The notes beneath the pieces were generated by a model, which was given only the letters and a program-made list of their open reading frames with translations, was not told the origin of the DNA and did not search any database. A DNA stretch of 64,000 nucleotides from Megalonaias nervosa (taxonomy: Eukaryota; Mollusca; Bivalvia; Unionida; Unionidae), in the NCBI GenBank assembly GCA_016617855.1, contig JAECUM010092845.1, forward strand, positions 117,658 to 181,657, written 5' to 3'. The stretch's first letter is position 1. Each line of letters opens with the position of its first letter. Below are positions 43,377 through 54,192 of the stretch, one piece after another. Both the position numbers and the translations under genes were made by a program.

Positions 43377-43809
43377 ACTCACATCTTTCGAGAAGAGATA
43401 ATATTAATTTTTGCCAAAACCAATTAAAACTCAAAATCCCTTTTATTTTATTTTAACCCTATGATGTACTTGTGTGAGTGTATGAGTGTAGGTCCTTATT
43501 ATTCTAAACAATCAAAACCAAGAAACACTTACTTTTTTTAGTCTGATCTCTTCTGGTCACATTTTTACAATCCAATTCACAACACAACACAACACTTTTA
43601 AAAAAGTTCATAGACTTCTTCTGTGTATTTTGTCTTTCACTCTCTCTGTTTTCTGATTTTCTTCACTTTCACAGTTTTTTCCTCCTCTTCTTCCTAACAT
43701 TTTTCTCGTCTTCTTTTCTATTCTGTCTTCTCTTTCTGAACGAGTCGGGGTTCTTCCTTTCCAAAAGGCACATCTTGTTCTTCCTCCTCCTCCTGCTCTT
43801 GTTGTTTAT
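43377..43809. other. Spacer before the LINE 3' end
   Basis: Pyrimidine-rich, no gene. It lies between the stem-loop of the 42679 gene and the LINE insertion. Confidence 0.4.
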
Positions 43810-46800
43810 GATGATGTTCGTCCTTCGGTCTCGAAGATGACCATGACTTCAGATCTGGGCTGGTCTGTGAGTGCGCAGATGGCTGGTGAGGCCAATCTGC
43901 ACTCTGAAGAGTCTAGGGCAATGAGGACAGGGAATTGCCGGGGGATGGATGGACTGAAGGTCGGTGCTGGCTCTGCTCTTCCTCTGCTGGCGTTTCTGCT
44001 TGGCCTCGTTGATCCGGTGCTCTTCAAATGCAGCTGCGCCTGAGTTGATCTGGTGACGCCAGGCAGCGCGGTCTTCGGCAAGCTGCTCCCAGCTGTCTGG
44101 GCCAATGCCACAGGACTTCATGGAGGCTTTGAGCGTGTCCTTGAACCGTTTCTTTTGGCCTCCTCGGGAACGCTTGCCTTCAGCGAGTTACGCATAGAAC
44201 AGTCTCTTTGGGAGGCGCTCATCAGGCATACGGCAGACATGACCAGCCCAGCGGAGTTGTGACCTTCTGAGCATGGCATAGACGATTGTCATCTCTGCTC
44301 TCTGGAGGACTTCTGTGTCAGGAGTCTTGTCCTGCCATTTGATGTGGAGCGGTTTTCTGAGGCAGCGCATGTGGAAGGAGTTCAGCTGTTTTGCATGGTG
44401 ACTGTACACCGTCCATGTCTCACAGGCGTACAAGAGGGAGGGCAGTACTACTGCACGGTACATCTTGAGCTTGGTTGGCAGGCTGATTTCTCTTCTGTTC
44501 CACACAGTATTGTGAAGTCTGCCGAAGGCTGCACTTGCACGAGCAATCCTGAGAGTGACCTCTTCATCGATGGAGACTGTGCGCGACAAGGTGCTGCCAA
44601 GGTAGATGAACTTGTCAGCAACAGCGAGCTTCTGTCCATTGACGGTAATGCTGGATTCGGTGTAGGGGACTGAGGGTGCAGGCTGGTACATGATTTAAGG
44701 TCTTCTTCGTACTTATTATGAGTCCGAAGTCTGTGCAGGCTTTGGAGAACCGATCCATACTTTCTTGCATGTCAGACTAAGTATCAGCATTCAAAGCGCA
44801 GTCGTCAGCAAAGAGGAAGTCGCGGATGATGTCTTCCTGGACTTTGGTCTTAGCCTGCAGTCTTCTCGGGTTGAAGATGTTCCCATCAGTCCTGAACCGG
44901 ATGTCGATGCCAATGTCACCCTCACGGAAAGCATCGGTCAGCATCGCTGTGAACATCATGCTGAACAACGTCGGGGCAAGAACACAGCCCTGCTTCACAC
45001 CGTTTGTCACTGGAAAGGGCAGGGAGAACTCTCCATCATCCTATACTCTGGCGAGCATGCCATCGTGGAACAGTCTGACCATGGTGATGAACTTCTCAGG
45101 GCATCCGAACTTTGCCATGATCCTCCACAGACCTTCACGACTAACAGTGTCAAAAGCCTTTGTGAGGTTCACAAAAGTGGTGTAGAGGCTGACGTTCTGC
45201 TCTTGGTATTTCTCCTGGAGTTGCCTGGTTGCGAAGATCATGTCCTCGGTGCCCCGATCCTGCCTGAAGCCGCACTGACTCTCTTGTAGCAAGCCTTGCT
45301 CCAATTGGACGGTCAGTCGATTTAGCAGAATTCTGGCCAGTATCTTCCCTGCGATGGATAATAGTTAGATGCCACGGTGGTTGTCGCATGCTTGACGGTT
45401 CCCCTTCCTCTTGTAGAGGTGGACAATAGAGGCGTCTTTGAACTCCTGCGGAATCTTCTCCTGGTTCCACACAGACTGGAAGAGGTCAGTAAGCTTCTGC
45501 GTCAGTCGGGGACTACCAGCTGCGTAGACTTCCGCTGGAATGGATCAGAACCCGGAGCTTTGCCACTGGATAGACTTTTAATTGCCTTCTCTACTTCTGT
45601 GAAACTTGGCGAATCCGAGAGGGAAGCGTTGGTTAGGACCTGGGGCAGGCGAGCGATGGCTTCAGCGTTGATGGAGGAAGGACGGTTGAGGACACTGTCG
45701 AAGTGTTCTGCCCAGCGCTTGAGAATCTCTTCCTTATCAGTGATCAGCGTGTTCCCATCTGCACTAAGGAGGGAGGAAGATCCTCATTTAGTGGGACCGT
45801 AGATTGTCTTGAGCGCCTCGTAGAACCTCTTCATGTCATTGTGGTCTGCATACGACTGGATCTCGTCCGCATTCTTGCTCAGCCATGTGTCCTGCATCTG
45901 TCGGAGCTCTCTCTGCACTGTTCTTCTGATATTGTCGAATACAGCTTTCTTAGATGTGGAGTGCGGGTCATTTAGCAGCGCTCTGTGTGTGCGGTGTTTT
46001 TCGTCGAGCAGTTCTTGAATACGATCATCGTTATCATCGAACCAGTCCTGGTGCTTGCGCGTGGTAGGGCCTACCACATCGGCGGCGGTGGAGTAGACAG
46101 CATCCCGAAGGGACGCCCAGTCAGACTCTACATCATGCGAGCCTAGAGTGATGGCTTCCAGCTTGTTGTCTAGTTCGTCTGCAAGGGACTGCTTCACTGA
46201 ATCCTTTTTCAACTCGGAGACCTTCAGTCGCTTCAGCGTCTTGCTTCCTTGAGGACGTCTAGGAGGCTGTATCCTGATGTTAGATTTGGAGATGATCAGC
46301 CTGTGGTCAGTCCAGCACTCGGCTCCACACATAGCCTTCGTCACTCTGACGTCCTGCCTGTCTTTCTGTCGCACTATGACGTAGACGAGCAGATGCCAGT
46401 GCTTGGAACGTGGGTGCATCCATGACGTCTTGTTGCGAAGTGGTAGGCGGAAGACGGAGTTAGTGATAAGCAGTTCGTGCGCTGCACAAGTTTTAAGCAG
46501 TAGGAGGCCAATACTGTTACAGCTGCCAATCCCATTTTTTCCCAGCACTCCTTCCCATGAAGTGTGATCTGCGCCAACCCGGGCGTTAAAGTCACCAAGG
46601 ATGATGAGTTTATCTGTTCTGGGCACGGCAGCAATAGTGGATCTCAGTTGATCGTAGAACTTGTCCTTGATCTCATCAGGGTTTGTCAGTGTTGGGGCGT
46701 AGGCGCTGACTAGTGTGGCATATCGCTTTCCTAGGAGCGGCAGTCGTACGGTCATCAGACGATGGTTGATGCCTTTAGATGGGCCGACTGTCTTGTTGAC

Positions 46801-47400
46801 CAGGTTGGACTTGATGGCAAACCCAACTTCAGCCTCGCGACGTTCTTCCTCGCTGCGTCCAATCCAAAAGAAGGTGTAGCCTGCATTTACCTCTGACAGT
46901 TGACCTTCGTCGGCAAATCGGGTCTCGCTGAGTGCTGCGATCTGGACTTTGTACCTGTTCAGCTCTCTGGCAATCAAAGCAGTCCGTCTTTCAGGCCTTT
47001 CAGTCCCGGCACGATCCATGAGTGTACGCACGTTCCATGCGTCTAAGGTGAGAGTTGTCACCTTGATCTGTTTCTTTGTTTTCTTACCGCTGGAGTGGGA
47101 TCCCCACCAGCCGCGGTAAGCTGGCCAGGGTAAGATGAAGTACACAATGTTTAGGACACCTTTTCTAGTCCCTTCCTCTTGCTGTGGAGGCGAGCAGTGT
47201 AGTCCTGAAGAGGGCTGCTCGCACGCTCAGGTGGCTGCCGAACTCCCATGCTACTTCGGTCACAGGAAGACGACCCTATGGTCTGAGCCGCCCGCGTACA
47301 GGGTTGTAACTACGGCTGCCAGTGAATCCACACCTGCCGCTTCGCCACTTCCCCGTCGCCGCAGGACTTGCAGGATGATGTAATGGGAAAATGATCTGGT
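43810..47400 (-). mobile_element. Near-complete LINE (non-LTR retrotransposon), minus strand
   Basis: On the minus strand the order is apurinic-type endonuclease (45784-47145, 453 codons: NVRTLMDRAG, QIAALSETRF, LIILGDFNARVG, TDHRLIISK), reverse transcriptase in several frames (about 44188-45470: QCGFRQDRGTEDMIF, GVKQGCVLAPTLFS, and DFLFADDCAL as the catalytic FADD box), and a C-terminal zinc finger (CPHCPRLFRVQIGLTSHLRT) near 43860. The 3' end near 43810-43840 has a short ATG/CAT repeat tail. The endonuclease ORF is intact, the RT part is frameshifted. It interrupts the left part of element 2 and so inserted later. The clade (RTE/CR1-like) was not settled. Confidence 0.9.
45784..47145 (-). 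CDS. LINE endonuclease domain ORF
   Basis: A 453-codon ORF encoding an endonuclease/exonuclease/phosphatase-fold domain that nicks target DNA for target-primed reverse transcription. Catalytic landmarks are LSETRF (Glu), GDFNARVG (Asp and Asn) and the C-terminal TDHRLI (Asp-His pair). The ORF continues into a linker before the RT (PTTRKHQDWFDDNDDRIQEL). The first residues before NVRTLMD are probably 5' untranslated sequence. RT-coding sequence follows in other frames. Confidence 0.85.
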   Translation of the reverse strand: MYFILPWPAYRGWWGSHSSGKKTKKQIKVTTLTLDAWNVRTLMDRAGTERPERRTALIARELNRYKVQIAALSETRFADEGQLSEVNAGYTFFWIGRSEEERREAEVGFAIKSNLVNKTVGPSKGINHRLMTVRLPLLGKRYATLVSAYAPTLTNPDEIKDKFYDQLRSTIAAVPRTDKLIILGDFNARVGADHTSWEGVLGKNGIGSCNSIGLLLLKTCAAHELLITNSVFRLPLRNKTSWMHPRSKHWHLLVYVIVRQKDRQDVRVTKAMCGAECWTDHRLIISKSNIRIQPPRRPQGSKTLKRLKVSELKKDSVKQSLADELDNKLEAITLGSHDVESDWASLRDAVYSTAADVVGPTTRKHQDWFDDNDDRIQELLDEKHRTHRALLNDPHSTSKKAVFDNIRRTVQRELRQMQDTWLSKNADEIQSYADHNDMKRFYEALKTIYGPTK

Positions 47401-47454
47401 GAAGTCATGACTTGCGCGTGAGAATTGGATTTCAGTGAGGAGTTGCGCACTCGT

Positions 47455-47784
47455 CGACCTCACTCTCTCGTGCTCGCATATCTAGGTCCAGTGGCAAGAC
47501 GAGTCGAGACGGCTGGAGATAGGGCAGTCTGAAGACCAATGTCCTTTCTCTTGACAATGATAACAGGTATCTTGACTTTTCTCTCTTTTGACACTGGTTT
47601 TGCTTTTTTTAACGGTCTGGACATTCTGTAGCCCAATGCCCTTTCTTCTGACAGATATAGCAAGTATCTTGACTTTATCTCGAAGGGGGGAGGGGGAGCA
47701 GTCCGTCGGCTTGTCTGAAGAAAATGTTCGTTTGACACCTCGCAAAGCTCTAATCAGAAGTTCGATCTGTGTGGGTTCTTCCAT
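47455..47784 (-). pseudogene. Double CCHC zinc-knuckle protein
   Basis: Starts at ATG 47784 (MEEPTQIELLIRALRGVKRT) after a minus-strand TATATATAAAGGG. Two CX2CX4HX4C knuckles follow, CYICQKKGHWATEC and CYHCQEKGHWSSDC, but in different frames; a C/T homopolymer (CCCCCTCCCCCC) near 47690 and a later indel explain the frame changes. Zinc knuckles bind single-stranded nucleic acid and are typical of Gag proteins, yet no other retroelement domain is nearby and the gene shares a divergent promoter region with the viral polymerase. It may be an accessory gene of element 2 acquired from a retroelement or host. Confidence 0.6.
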
Positions 47785-47918
47785 CGTGCTGGTCGGCTTG
47801 AGAGTGAAATAATACTGAGAGAGAAGGCACCAGCCCTTTATATATACACTGAGCCTGACATGAATATATAGGAGTCCATGGCGTTTCAGATATAGTCATT
47901 TGACTTTTATCAGTCAAA
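47785..47918. promoter_or_regulatory. Divergent promoter between zinc-knuckle gene and polymerase
   Basis: Minus-strand TATATATAAAGGG lies about 55 bp from the ATG at 47784; plus-strand GAATATATAGG lies about 50 bp before the ATG at 47918. The two start regions are 134 bp apart. Confidence 0.5.
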
Positions 47919-50900
47919 ATGAAACGATCGCATCATTTCGTAAAGGAAGGAGAAGAAAGTAAGAGGCAGAAACGAGATTTATCTCCTCACACAGTAGCTG
48001 AAGTCTTGGCTCAAATTCATGCCAGCGATTCTGAAGATGAGATGAGTGAACCAGAATCCAGACCCAGAGAGTCTACACCATGTCAAAGTCCATCACCATT
48101 AGTAAACCCTGAAAAGTACTTTCACATTCGAAAGACCGACAAACGCTCCTCTTGAAAATTAGAACCACAGCCTACAAGTACACGGTGAAGTTTAAAGATT
48201 TCAAGTCCGACGTACCGTTGGAGAAAGCAGAGGGGTTCATCACCGATATGTGGAATTCTTTGCTAACCACACTGAAAGAGCAAAGTGAAGCCAAAGAAGA
48301 CGATCGCCTGAGACTTTCCATTCATCACGACAGTTTGAAGTCCCCCGTTTGGATCGAGTTTAACAGCCCATCAGAATTTACACCTTCCAAAGTCATGGAC
48401 AGATTAAAACACGTGCAACAATCCAACGATCAGTTTCTCATCACCGATGGAAAAGCGACACTGTTCATAACCGACGTGTCTCTTCCCCAAGGAACAGGAC
48501 AACGAAAAAGGGTGTTATTGGTAGACGACCTTCGCAGCACCAAAAATATCATTGTTCATATTAACAACACTCAAGACCAGATGCGCTTAGCCCGTGACAT
48601 CGTGGTGGGACGAACGTATGCCGACAAGAACAACACGACAGAATGGAAAAGAGCCTGGAAAACTATCCGACGATCGGACCGAACCAAACAAGGAAAGGAA
48701 GCAGAACTCCTGTTGCAGCAAGCGGAGATATCCAAAGACAGTCCCTGCGGCATTCTCTGAAATGCAGAAGTTGCAAGACGTCTTAGCTCCACGTTACACC
48801 TTGAAAGTGCACCCTCAAGAAGCGCGCGGGCCTCTGTTGTTTCGAGGCAAAGATTTCAAAGACGGAAAATACATTCACGTCTATCATCACGATGAACATT
48901 TTGATGCCATTATCAGTATCACTGCATTCCTGGGATACGGTTATCACTGTGAGAAATGTGACTATGGCTATAACAATCGAGAGCAACACAAGCGTTGTGG
49001 ATCGAAATGCTCAGGATGTTTGGCCTCTAAACCCTGTCTGGACGAAGTACAAGAACGAGTGCATTGCCCAGCTTATCAGCGCACGTTTGTCAGTCCGACC
49101 TGTTACCAACAACATCTAAAGACGCAAGGTTCACAGCAGAAAAGTGTTTGTCAAGTCCTGAGATTGTTCCCAACTTGTGGACAAGGCATACGTACTAACA
49201 GTGCCAAGGCGCACGTGTTCAGGAAAGAAGCTATGTCACATTTGTCGCCAAATCGTGGACTTTCAACACCAATACTACATTCAAAAATACCAATCCAAAC
49301 ATGAAGAAGAAGAAGATAATGACCAGAAGAAAGGCAATTTCATCCTTTTTTATTTCGAATGCATGCAAGAGACTGGCATTCACATTCCTAATTTCTGCGT
49401 GGCTCACCGAGCGTGCGAGAAATGCACCCAAGAGCCTATCTTTACTCATTGCCATCACTGCAGCAAGATTCCTGGAGGACGTGAAAAAATCTTTCGGGGA
49501 CCAAACACGCTAGCTGATTTCGCCCAATGGATCTTAAACCCTATCGACGAGACGTGGAGCGAAGAGGACATCGAACGTTACGGAGATTGTCATCGCTATA
49601 CTACGGTGATGGCTCACAATTTCTTGGGATACGATGGACAGTTTCTTTTGAGATGCTATATGGAAAAAGGCACCGAACATCCTAAAGTGACTTTGAACGG
49701 AGCCAAAATCATTTCCATCCAAGTGGGACAAGTGCAGTTTAAAGATTCGATGAGTTACCTGACTATGCCTTTGAGTCGCATGCCTAAAACGTTTGGAATG
49801 ACATAGATGACCAAAGGCTATTTTCCGCACTTTTTTAATACCGAAGCCAATCAACACTCCGTTCTACCCCATTTGCCTGAGGCTAACTACTTCGACCCCG
49901 ACAACATGCGTACCGAACAACAAGAAGCTTTCTACGCTTGGTAACAGACTCACGCCTCGGAAACCTTCGACTTTCAGGAAGAAATGTTAAAGTATTGTCG
50001 TTCCGACGTGGACATTTTACGGCGTTGCTGTGGAAAATTTTGAGAACTGTTCATGGAACACGGAGGAATCGAATCTTTGAAGGAAGCCTGCACCGTTGCC
50101 AGAGCGTGTTCCTTAGTGTACCGCCAATGATTCATGCCCGAAAACACCCTAGTTGTCATAAGTCCTCAAACAACCAATTTTGTCAAACGTCAATACTCGG
50201 TCAAAGCCCTACGCTGATTACATTACTTGTGCGACAAGAAAGACAAATGGATCCAACACGCTCGTAACGGAGGAGGCGAAAAGACTATTGGAAGGTATTC
50301 GGTGGATGACTGGGACTTAGAAAACCCCAAGATCGTGTACGAGTTTAACGGTTGCTTATTTCACGAATGTCCCATCTGTTACCCTCAACGTGACACTACA
50401 AACCAGTTTTTACAACGAACCATGGAAGACTTGTACCAGGCCACTTGTCAGCGGCGCTTGAAGTTAGAAGAGCAAGGATACCAAGTGGTAGAAATGTGGG
50501 AACACGAGTACGATCACCGTTTGAAAACCGATCCTGAGTTTAAGCGCATCGTGGAAAGTTACAAGCTGGTGGACCCTCTGAACCTGCGGGACAGTTTGTA
50601 CGGAGGACGGACGAATGCCACCTGTTTGCTGTACCAAGCCGACGAGGAGAAAGGAGAATAAATCAGATACTTGGACGTGTGTTCGCTGTATCCGTACGTG
50701 TGCAAATACTGTCAGTTTTCCGTAGGGCACCCACAATTGCTGACGGAACACATCGACGAGGAAAACATTCGTCAATACGAAGGATTGATCAAGTTCAACG
50801 TCTTGCCTCCCACAAACTTGTACCATCCCGTTTTACCTCACCATTGCGGTACTTGTGCCGAAACGTGCAACCAAGACCAACCTTGTCAGCACAGTCAGGA

Positions 50901-51970
50901 AGAACGTGCCTTAACGGGAACGTGGGTCAGCGTGGAATTGTTCAAAGCTCTGGACCTGGGATACCAACTGTTAGAAGTGTACAAAATTTACAATTTTCCC
51001 AAGGCAGAAAAGTACCAGAAGGGCGACGAGACTTAGAAAGGCATTGTCGCAGACTACGTGAATGCCTTTTTAAAAATGAAACAAGAAGCCAGTGGCTATC
51101 CTTCCTGGTGCCACGCTCCCGAAAGCCAAGAGAAATTCAAAGAGAAGTACTGGGAGCAGGAAGGCATCACTTCAGACCACGTCGTGAAAAACGAAGGAAG
51201 GCGATCGTTTGCCAAAGTAATGTTAAGTTTTTTGTGGGGCAAAATGGCACAACGACCGTGTTTACTCAAGACGGTTTATTTGACAGAACCTTCTCGCTAC
51301 TTCCAGATGATTCACGACAAAACCAAATACATGAAACACGTGGACGTCGTTCGTGAGGACTTGATCTTAGTCAATTACGAAGAAGAACTGGACTTTGTAG
51401 ACGCCGACGAATTTGGAAATGTCATCATTGCGGCTTACGTGACAGCCCATGCTCGTTTAAAACTGTACGAAGCTTTAGAACTGTTAGGAGATCGTGTGCT
51501 GTATTTTGACACGGACAGTTGCATCTACATCGATCGTCTGAGTCAACCTCACGCTGTCATCGAAGGAGACCGTTTAGGGGCCTGGACGGACGAGCATCCC
51601 CACGACAAGATTCTAAGTTTTGCAAGATGCGGTCCCAAACATTACGGCTACGAATATCGAGACCCACAAGAAGTACACGGAGTGTAAAGTGAAAGGATTG
51701 ACTCTCAATTATCGCACCAGTCGACTGGTGAACTTTGGCGTCTTGAAAGACGACATGCAGTCTGGACAGGATGGAAATTTAAAAATAACCACCCACGAAT
51801 CGCATAAGATTGTACGTTTACCCACACACCAAATCGTCAGCCGGCCCATGGATAAAGTCTATCAAATCGTGTACCAGAGGAGAGTTCGGCTTCCCACCCA
51901 CTTCACTTTACCGTACGGTCACGCCGATATTAGCCAGCATATAAAACAGGACAACGTCCAAGACCGATAG
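47918..51970 (+). pseudogene. Protein-primed DNA polymerase B, element 2
   Basis: Replicative polymerase of a long Polinton/adintovirus type, about 1,300 codons. A basic, acidic-patched N-terminus (MKRSHHFVKEGEESKRQKRD) is one frame off the main reading, which begins near 48152. Then come a conserved N-terminal domain (LSIHHDSLKSPVWIEFNSPS), a cysteine-rich finger region (YHCEKCDYGYNNREQHKRCG, CSGCLASKPC), exonuclease residues (VMAHNFLGYDGQFLLRCYME), a Vsr-like insertion (YEFNGCLFHECPICYP), polymerase motif A (YLDVCSLYPYVC), motif B region (NEGRRSFAKVMLSFLWGKMA) and motif C (VLYFDTDSCIYID). Breaks include frameshifts near 48155, 48750, 49180 and 51690 and stops near 49805, 49942, 50041, 50659 and 51036. 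It is a different lineage from the polymerase of element 1. Confidence 0.9.
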
Positions 51971-52002
51971 TTCATTGTCACTACCATTGCCAAGCGAGAA
52001 AG

Positions 52003-52615
52003 ATGAATCCTTTCAAACAGCAAGTATCAAGCAAGAGCAAACTCGAGTGCTATGCTGTGCCTTGCGATTGCAGGGATGCCGTAAGCTATGACCTTAGCGA
52101 TTCAGTACCACATCATGGGAACTTTGCTATAACTACTACAACTATACCTACCACGGAAAATGATGCTGTGCGTGTCAAACCTGACGGATGCGAAAGCGAT
52201 GCCACTCGTTATCGTACGTCTTTTCACTTTACTGGTTTTCATGGTGGATACCATCATTATGAAACCATGCGGCTACCACCCTACGAATGTCATGCAAATC
52301 TGAGCACACTCCTGCATATTTCACCCTACCCTCATCGAAATTACCCTGTGACAGACGAATATTCGCTCCCAGTGCGATTGCCTGAATACTGAGATTTTGA
52401 AAGTCGGATCCAAACCTTCCGAGGAAAATGGCCAAAATATCTGGGAGGACCTACCCCCGAAGAATTAGCTAGAGCAGGATTTATCTACTTGGGCGAAGCG
52501 CTTCAGTTGCGGTGTGTCACTTCACGAATGGGAGAAGAAAGATTGCGCTTACCTGGAACATGCACGATGGTCTCCAGATTGCCACTACCTACCTTTAGTG
52601 GGACCTCGTCATTGA
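52003..52615 (+). pseudogene. BIR-domain (IAP-like) protein
   Basis: From ATG 52003 (MNPFKQQVSSKSKLECYAVP) a 129-codon N-terminal part of unknown fold leads, past a stop at 52390, into FESRIQTFRGKWPKYLGGPT, PEELARAGFIYLGE: the first half of a baculovirus IAP repeat. One base later in frame the second half follows, SCGVSLHEWEKKD and LEHARWSPDCHYL. The second zinc-binding cysteine, histidine and last cysteine of the BIR motif are visible; the first cysteine position is Arg (CGC where TGC is expected). Known BIR proteins of viruses block host caspase-driven apoptosis. No RING domain is seen. It follows the polymerase by 32 bp. Confidence 0.75.
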
Positions 52616-52626
52616 AGGGACATACC

Positions 52627-53016
52627 ATGTCGTTTAAGAAACCAGCTGTTTGGCTAGGAGTCAAACGTTGGATAACACCTAGACAAGTTTTTAAACCCCA
52701 TGTAAAAAATAATATTCAAAGCTTACCAAACGAATTGCAAGAGGATATCTACAAAGTCATTTGGCAGGGACTTGCCAGAGCAAAATCTCAATGGGTGACT
52801 GTAGAACTTTTGTGTCGAGAAATTCACAACAGGAAATTGACAAAAGTCAACAAACAAGTCAGATTTCTCTGGATCAAATGTGCGTTCATCCGAATATTCC
52901 GCTTTAAACCGTTTACATTTGAAGATTTTATTGACATTCTTGACCGATTCCTGGAATGGCATTGGTCAGAAATTACTCACTATGTTCGTTACTTTCGCCC
53001 TAGGAGAAGTGTTTGA
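52627..53016 (+). CDS. F-box-like accessory protein 1
   Basis: An open 129-codon reading from ATG 52627 (MSFKKPAVWLGVKRW). It contains SLPNELQEDIYKVIWQGLAR, which fits the LPxEL..xI start of an F-box, followed by a tryptophan-rich C-terminal part (FTFEDFIDILDRFLEWHWSE). The next gene has a related block (GLPVELRERIYCELVKIQVK), so the two look like paralogues. If real F-boxes, they could recruit host SCF ubiquitin ligase; this is inference from a short motif. Confidence 0.5.
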   Translation: MSFKKPAVWLGVKRWITPRQVFKPHVKNNIQSLPNELQEDIYKVIWQGLARAKSQWVTVELLCREIHNRKLTKVNKQVRFLWIKCAFIRIFRFKPFTFEDFIDILDRFLEWHWSEITHYVRYFRPRRSV

Positions 53017-53027
53017 CTGACATAGTC

Positions 53028-53246
53028 ATGGATACTTTACAAGAGAACATTCGTGGTTTGCCTGTGGAGTTGAGAGAACGCATTTACTGCGAGCTGGTCA
53101 AAATACAAGTGAAACGCAAACTCAAAATCATTTCTCCATTTTTAAACTATGCTCTTTTGCAAAGCAAGCGAAGACTGATTATGGGAGGACACTACTTCAG
53201 TCACAAATATAAACGAGGCTATTGGTCACGACCCAGCGATTCCTGA
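53028..53246 (+). CDS. F-box-like accessory protein 2
   Basis: A 72-codon ORF from ATG 53028 (MDTLQENIRGLPVELRERIY), rich in lysine and arginine after the F-box-like block, ending SHKYKRGYWSRPSDS. It starts 11 bp after its probable paralogue. It is short for an F-box protein and may have lost a C-terminal part. Confidence 0.45.
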   Translation: MDTLQENIRGLPVELRERIYCELVKIQVKRKLKIISPFLNYALLQSKRRLIMGGHYFSHKYKRGYWSRPSDS

Positions 53247-53272
53247 TTCTTATTACCTTACACCTAAGAGGG

Positions 53273-53280
53273 TATAAAAA
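53273..53280 (+). promoter_or_regulatory. TATA box
   Basis: GGGTATAAAAACGG. A start site 25-30 bp downstream would lie after the ATG at 53290, favouring the later ATG at 53382 or an upstream promoter for this gene. Confidence 0.5.
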
Positions 53281-53289
53281 CGGACTACC

Positions 53290-53765
53290 ATGCCACGACC
53301 TTTATCATTCGTGATACAACATATTCCATGGAAGGAAATCAATGACACTATTCAAACGGTGGAGGATTACCAAGACCTATTATGAGAACTGTGTCCATTG
53401 AATTGGGGTCGACGTGTGGTGTGTGTTTTAGTGACTTGCTTTCTGGGATTTCGTTTACCAGCCGATTCTTTGTGGACTCTTCACGAACAGTACATACCAT
53501 TCCAAAAAGCATGAAAGTGGTTCCTTTAAATGTACACGAAAAACTCATTCTGCTCAAAGCTTTGCGCTTTCATCTCGATACTTCTCGACAAGCTCCACAG
53601 GAAAGAAAGATTCGTCAACTTTTAGGTATTGAAGATGTGTACGATGATGTGTGTGTAGCTTGTGACTTACATCCTCACTGGAAAGATGTACGTGACTGGA
53701 TGAGTCGGGGTTTTGAGGCTTGGGCAAAAGAAGTGGCACACTATGCCCAAGATTTATCATCCTAA
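53290..53765 (+). pseudogene. Accessory protein with weak Bcl-2-like features
   Basis: Two readings compete. One frame from ATG 53290 (MPRPLSFVIQHIPWKEINDT) has a stop after codon 31 and then LNWGRRVVCVLVTCFLGFRL, which resembles a BH1 motif (NWGR). The other, an open 127-codon ORF from 53382, holds the C-terminal part ending WMSRGFEAWAKEVAHYAQDL, faintly like a BH2 segment. A frameshift near 53509 could join them. The spacing between the two motifs (about 90 residues) is longer than usual for Bcl-2 proteins, so this is only a hypothesis. Confidence 0.3.
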
Positions 53766-53810
53766 AAAATTAAAACGTTCAGTGAGAAAGTAACTTTTAA
53801 ACCAGTGTTA

Positions 53811-54107
53811 ATGACAGTGCCAGAAGAAGAAGAAGTCGTGACCGAGGAAAACCATTCTCTTCAGGACAGGACCGTTATCGACATCCCCGAAGGGCCATTC
53901 CGGGAGGACTCTTGTGTGACTGTGCCAAGGAGTGTAGAGACTCTAAGAACATTACACAATGCCCCTACGATTTCACCTCTTGATCACCACAAATGTTGTA
54001 CAGAGACTTGTTTATATTCCACTATGACAGTTTTGATGTGTCTTTTATTCATGTACTTAGTCATTTGGCTTTTATGTATTTTTGTCTTTCGTGTTGTTCA
54101 TTTTTAA
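53811..54107 (+). CDS. Small tail-anchored membrane protein
   Basis: Intact 98-codon ORF from ATG 53811. The N-terminus is acidic (TVPEEEEVVTEENHSL), followed by a Cys-containing loop and one C-terminal hydrophobic helix (MCLLFMYLVIWLLCIFVF). A single C-terminal membrane segment implies tail anchoring with the acidic part in the cytosol. AATAAA at 54115-54120 follows the stop. No family recognised. Confidence 0.55.
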   Translation: MTVPEEEEVVTEENHSLQDRTVIDIPEGPFREDSCVTVPRSVETLRTLHNAPTISPLDHHKCCTETCLYSTMTVLMCLLFMYLVIWLLCIFVFRVVHF

Positions 54108-54136
54108 AGATGACAATAAACGTGTCCTTAAAAAAG

Positions 54137-54145
54137 TATAAAAAC
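54137..54145 (+). promoter_or_regulatory. TATA box of the packaging ATPase gene
   Basis: AGTATAAAAACTC about 55 bp before the ATG at 54193, the same spacing as TATA boxes of other genes in element 2. Confidence 0.6.
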
Positions 54146-54192
54146 TCTTGTCTTGTCTGTCTTCGTGTCAAGAGTGACATACCTTACACTAC

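Noticed and set aside
43806..47383. Plus-strand ORFs of 60-174 codons (for example 44765-45289)
   Set aside because: They are antisense shadows of the LINE, whose endonuclease and RT motifs are on the minus strand.
47919..48155. Separate small basic gene before the polymerase
   Set aside because: More likely the N-terminus of the polymerase in another frame, because its last residues (YFHIRK) fit a block that precedes the polymerase domain in this family; kept as part of that gene.
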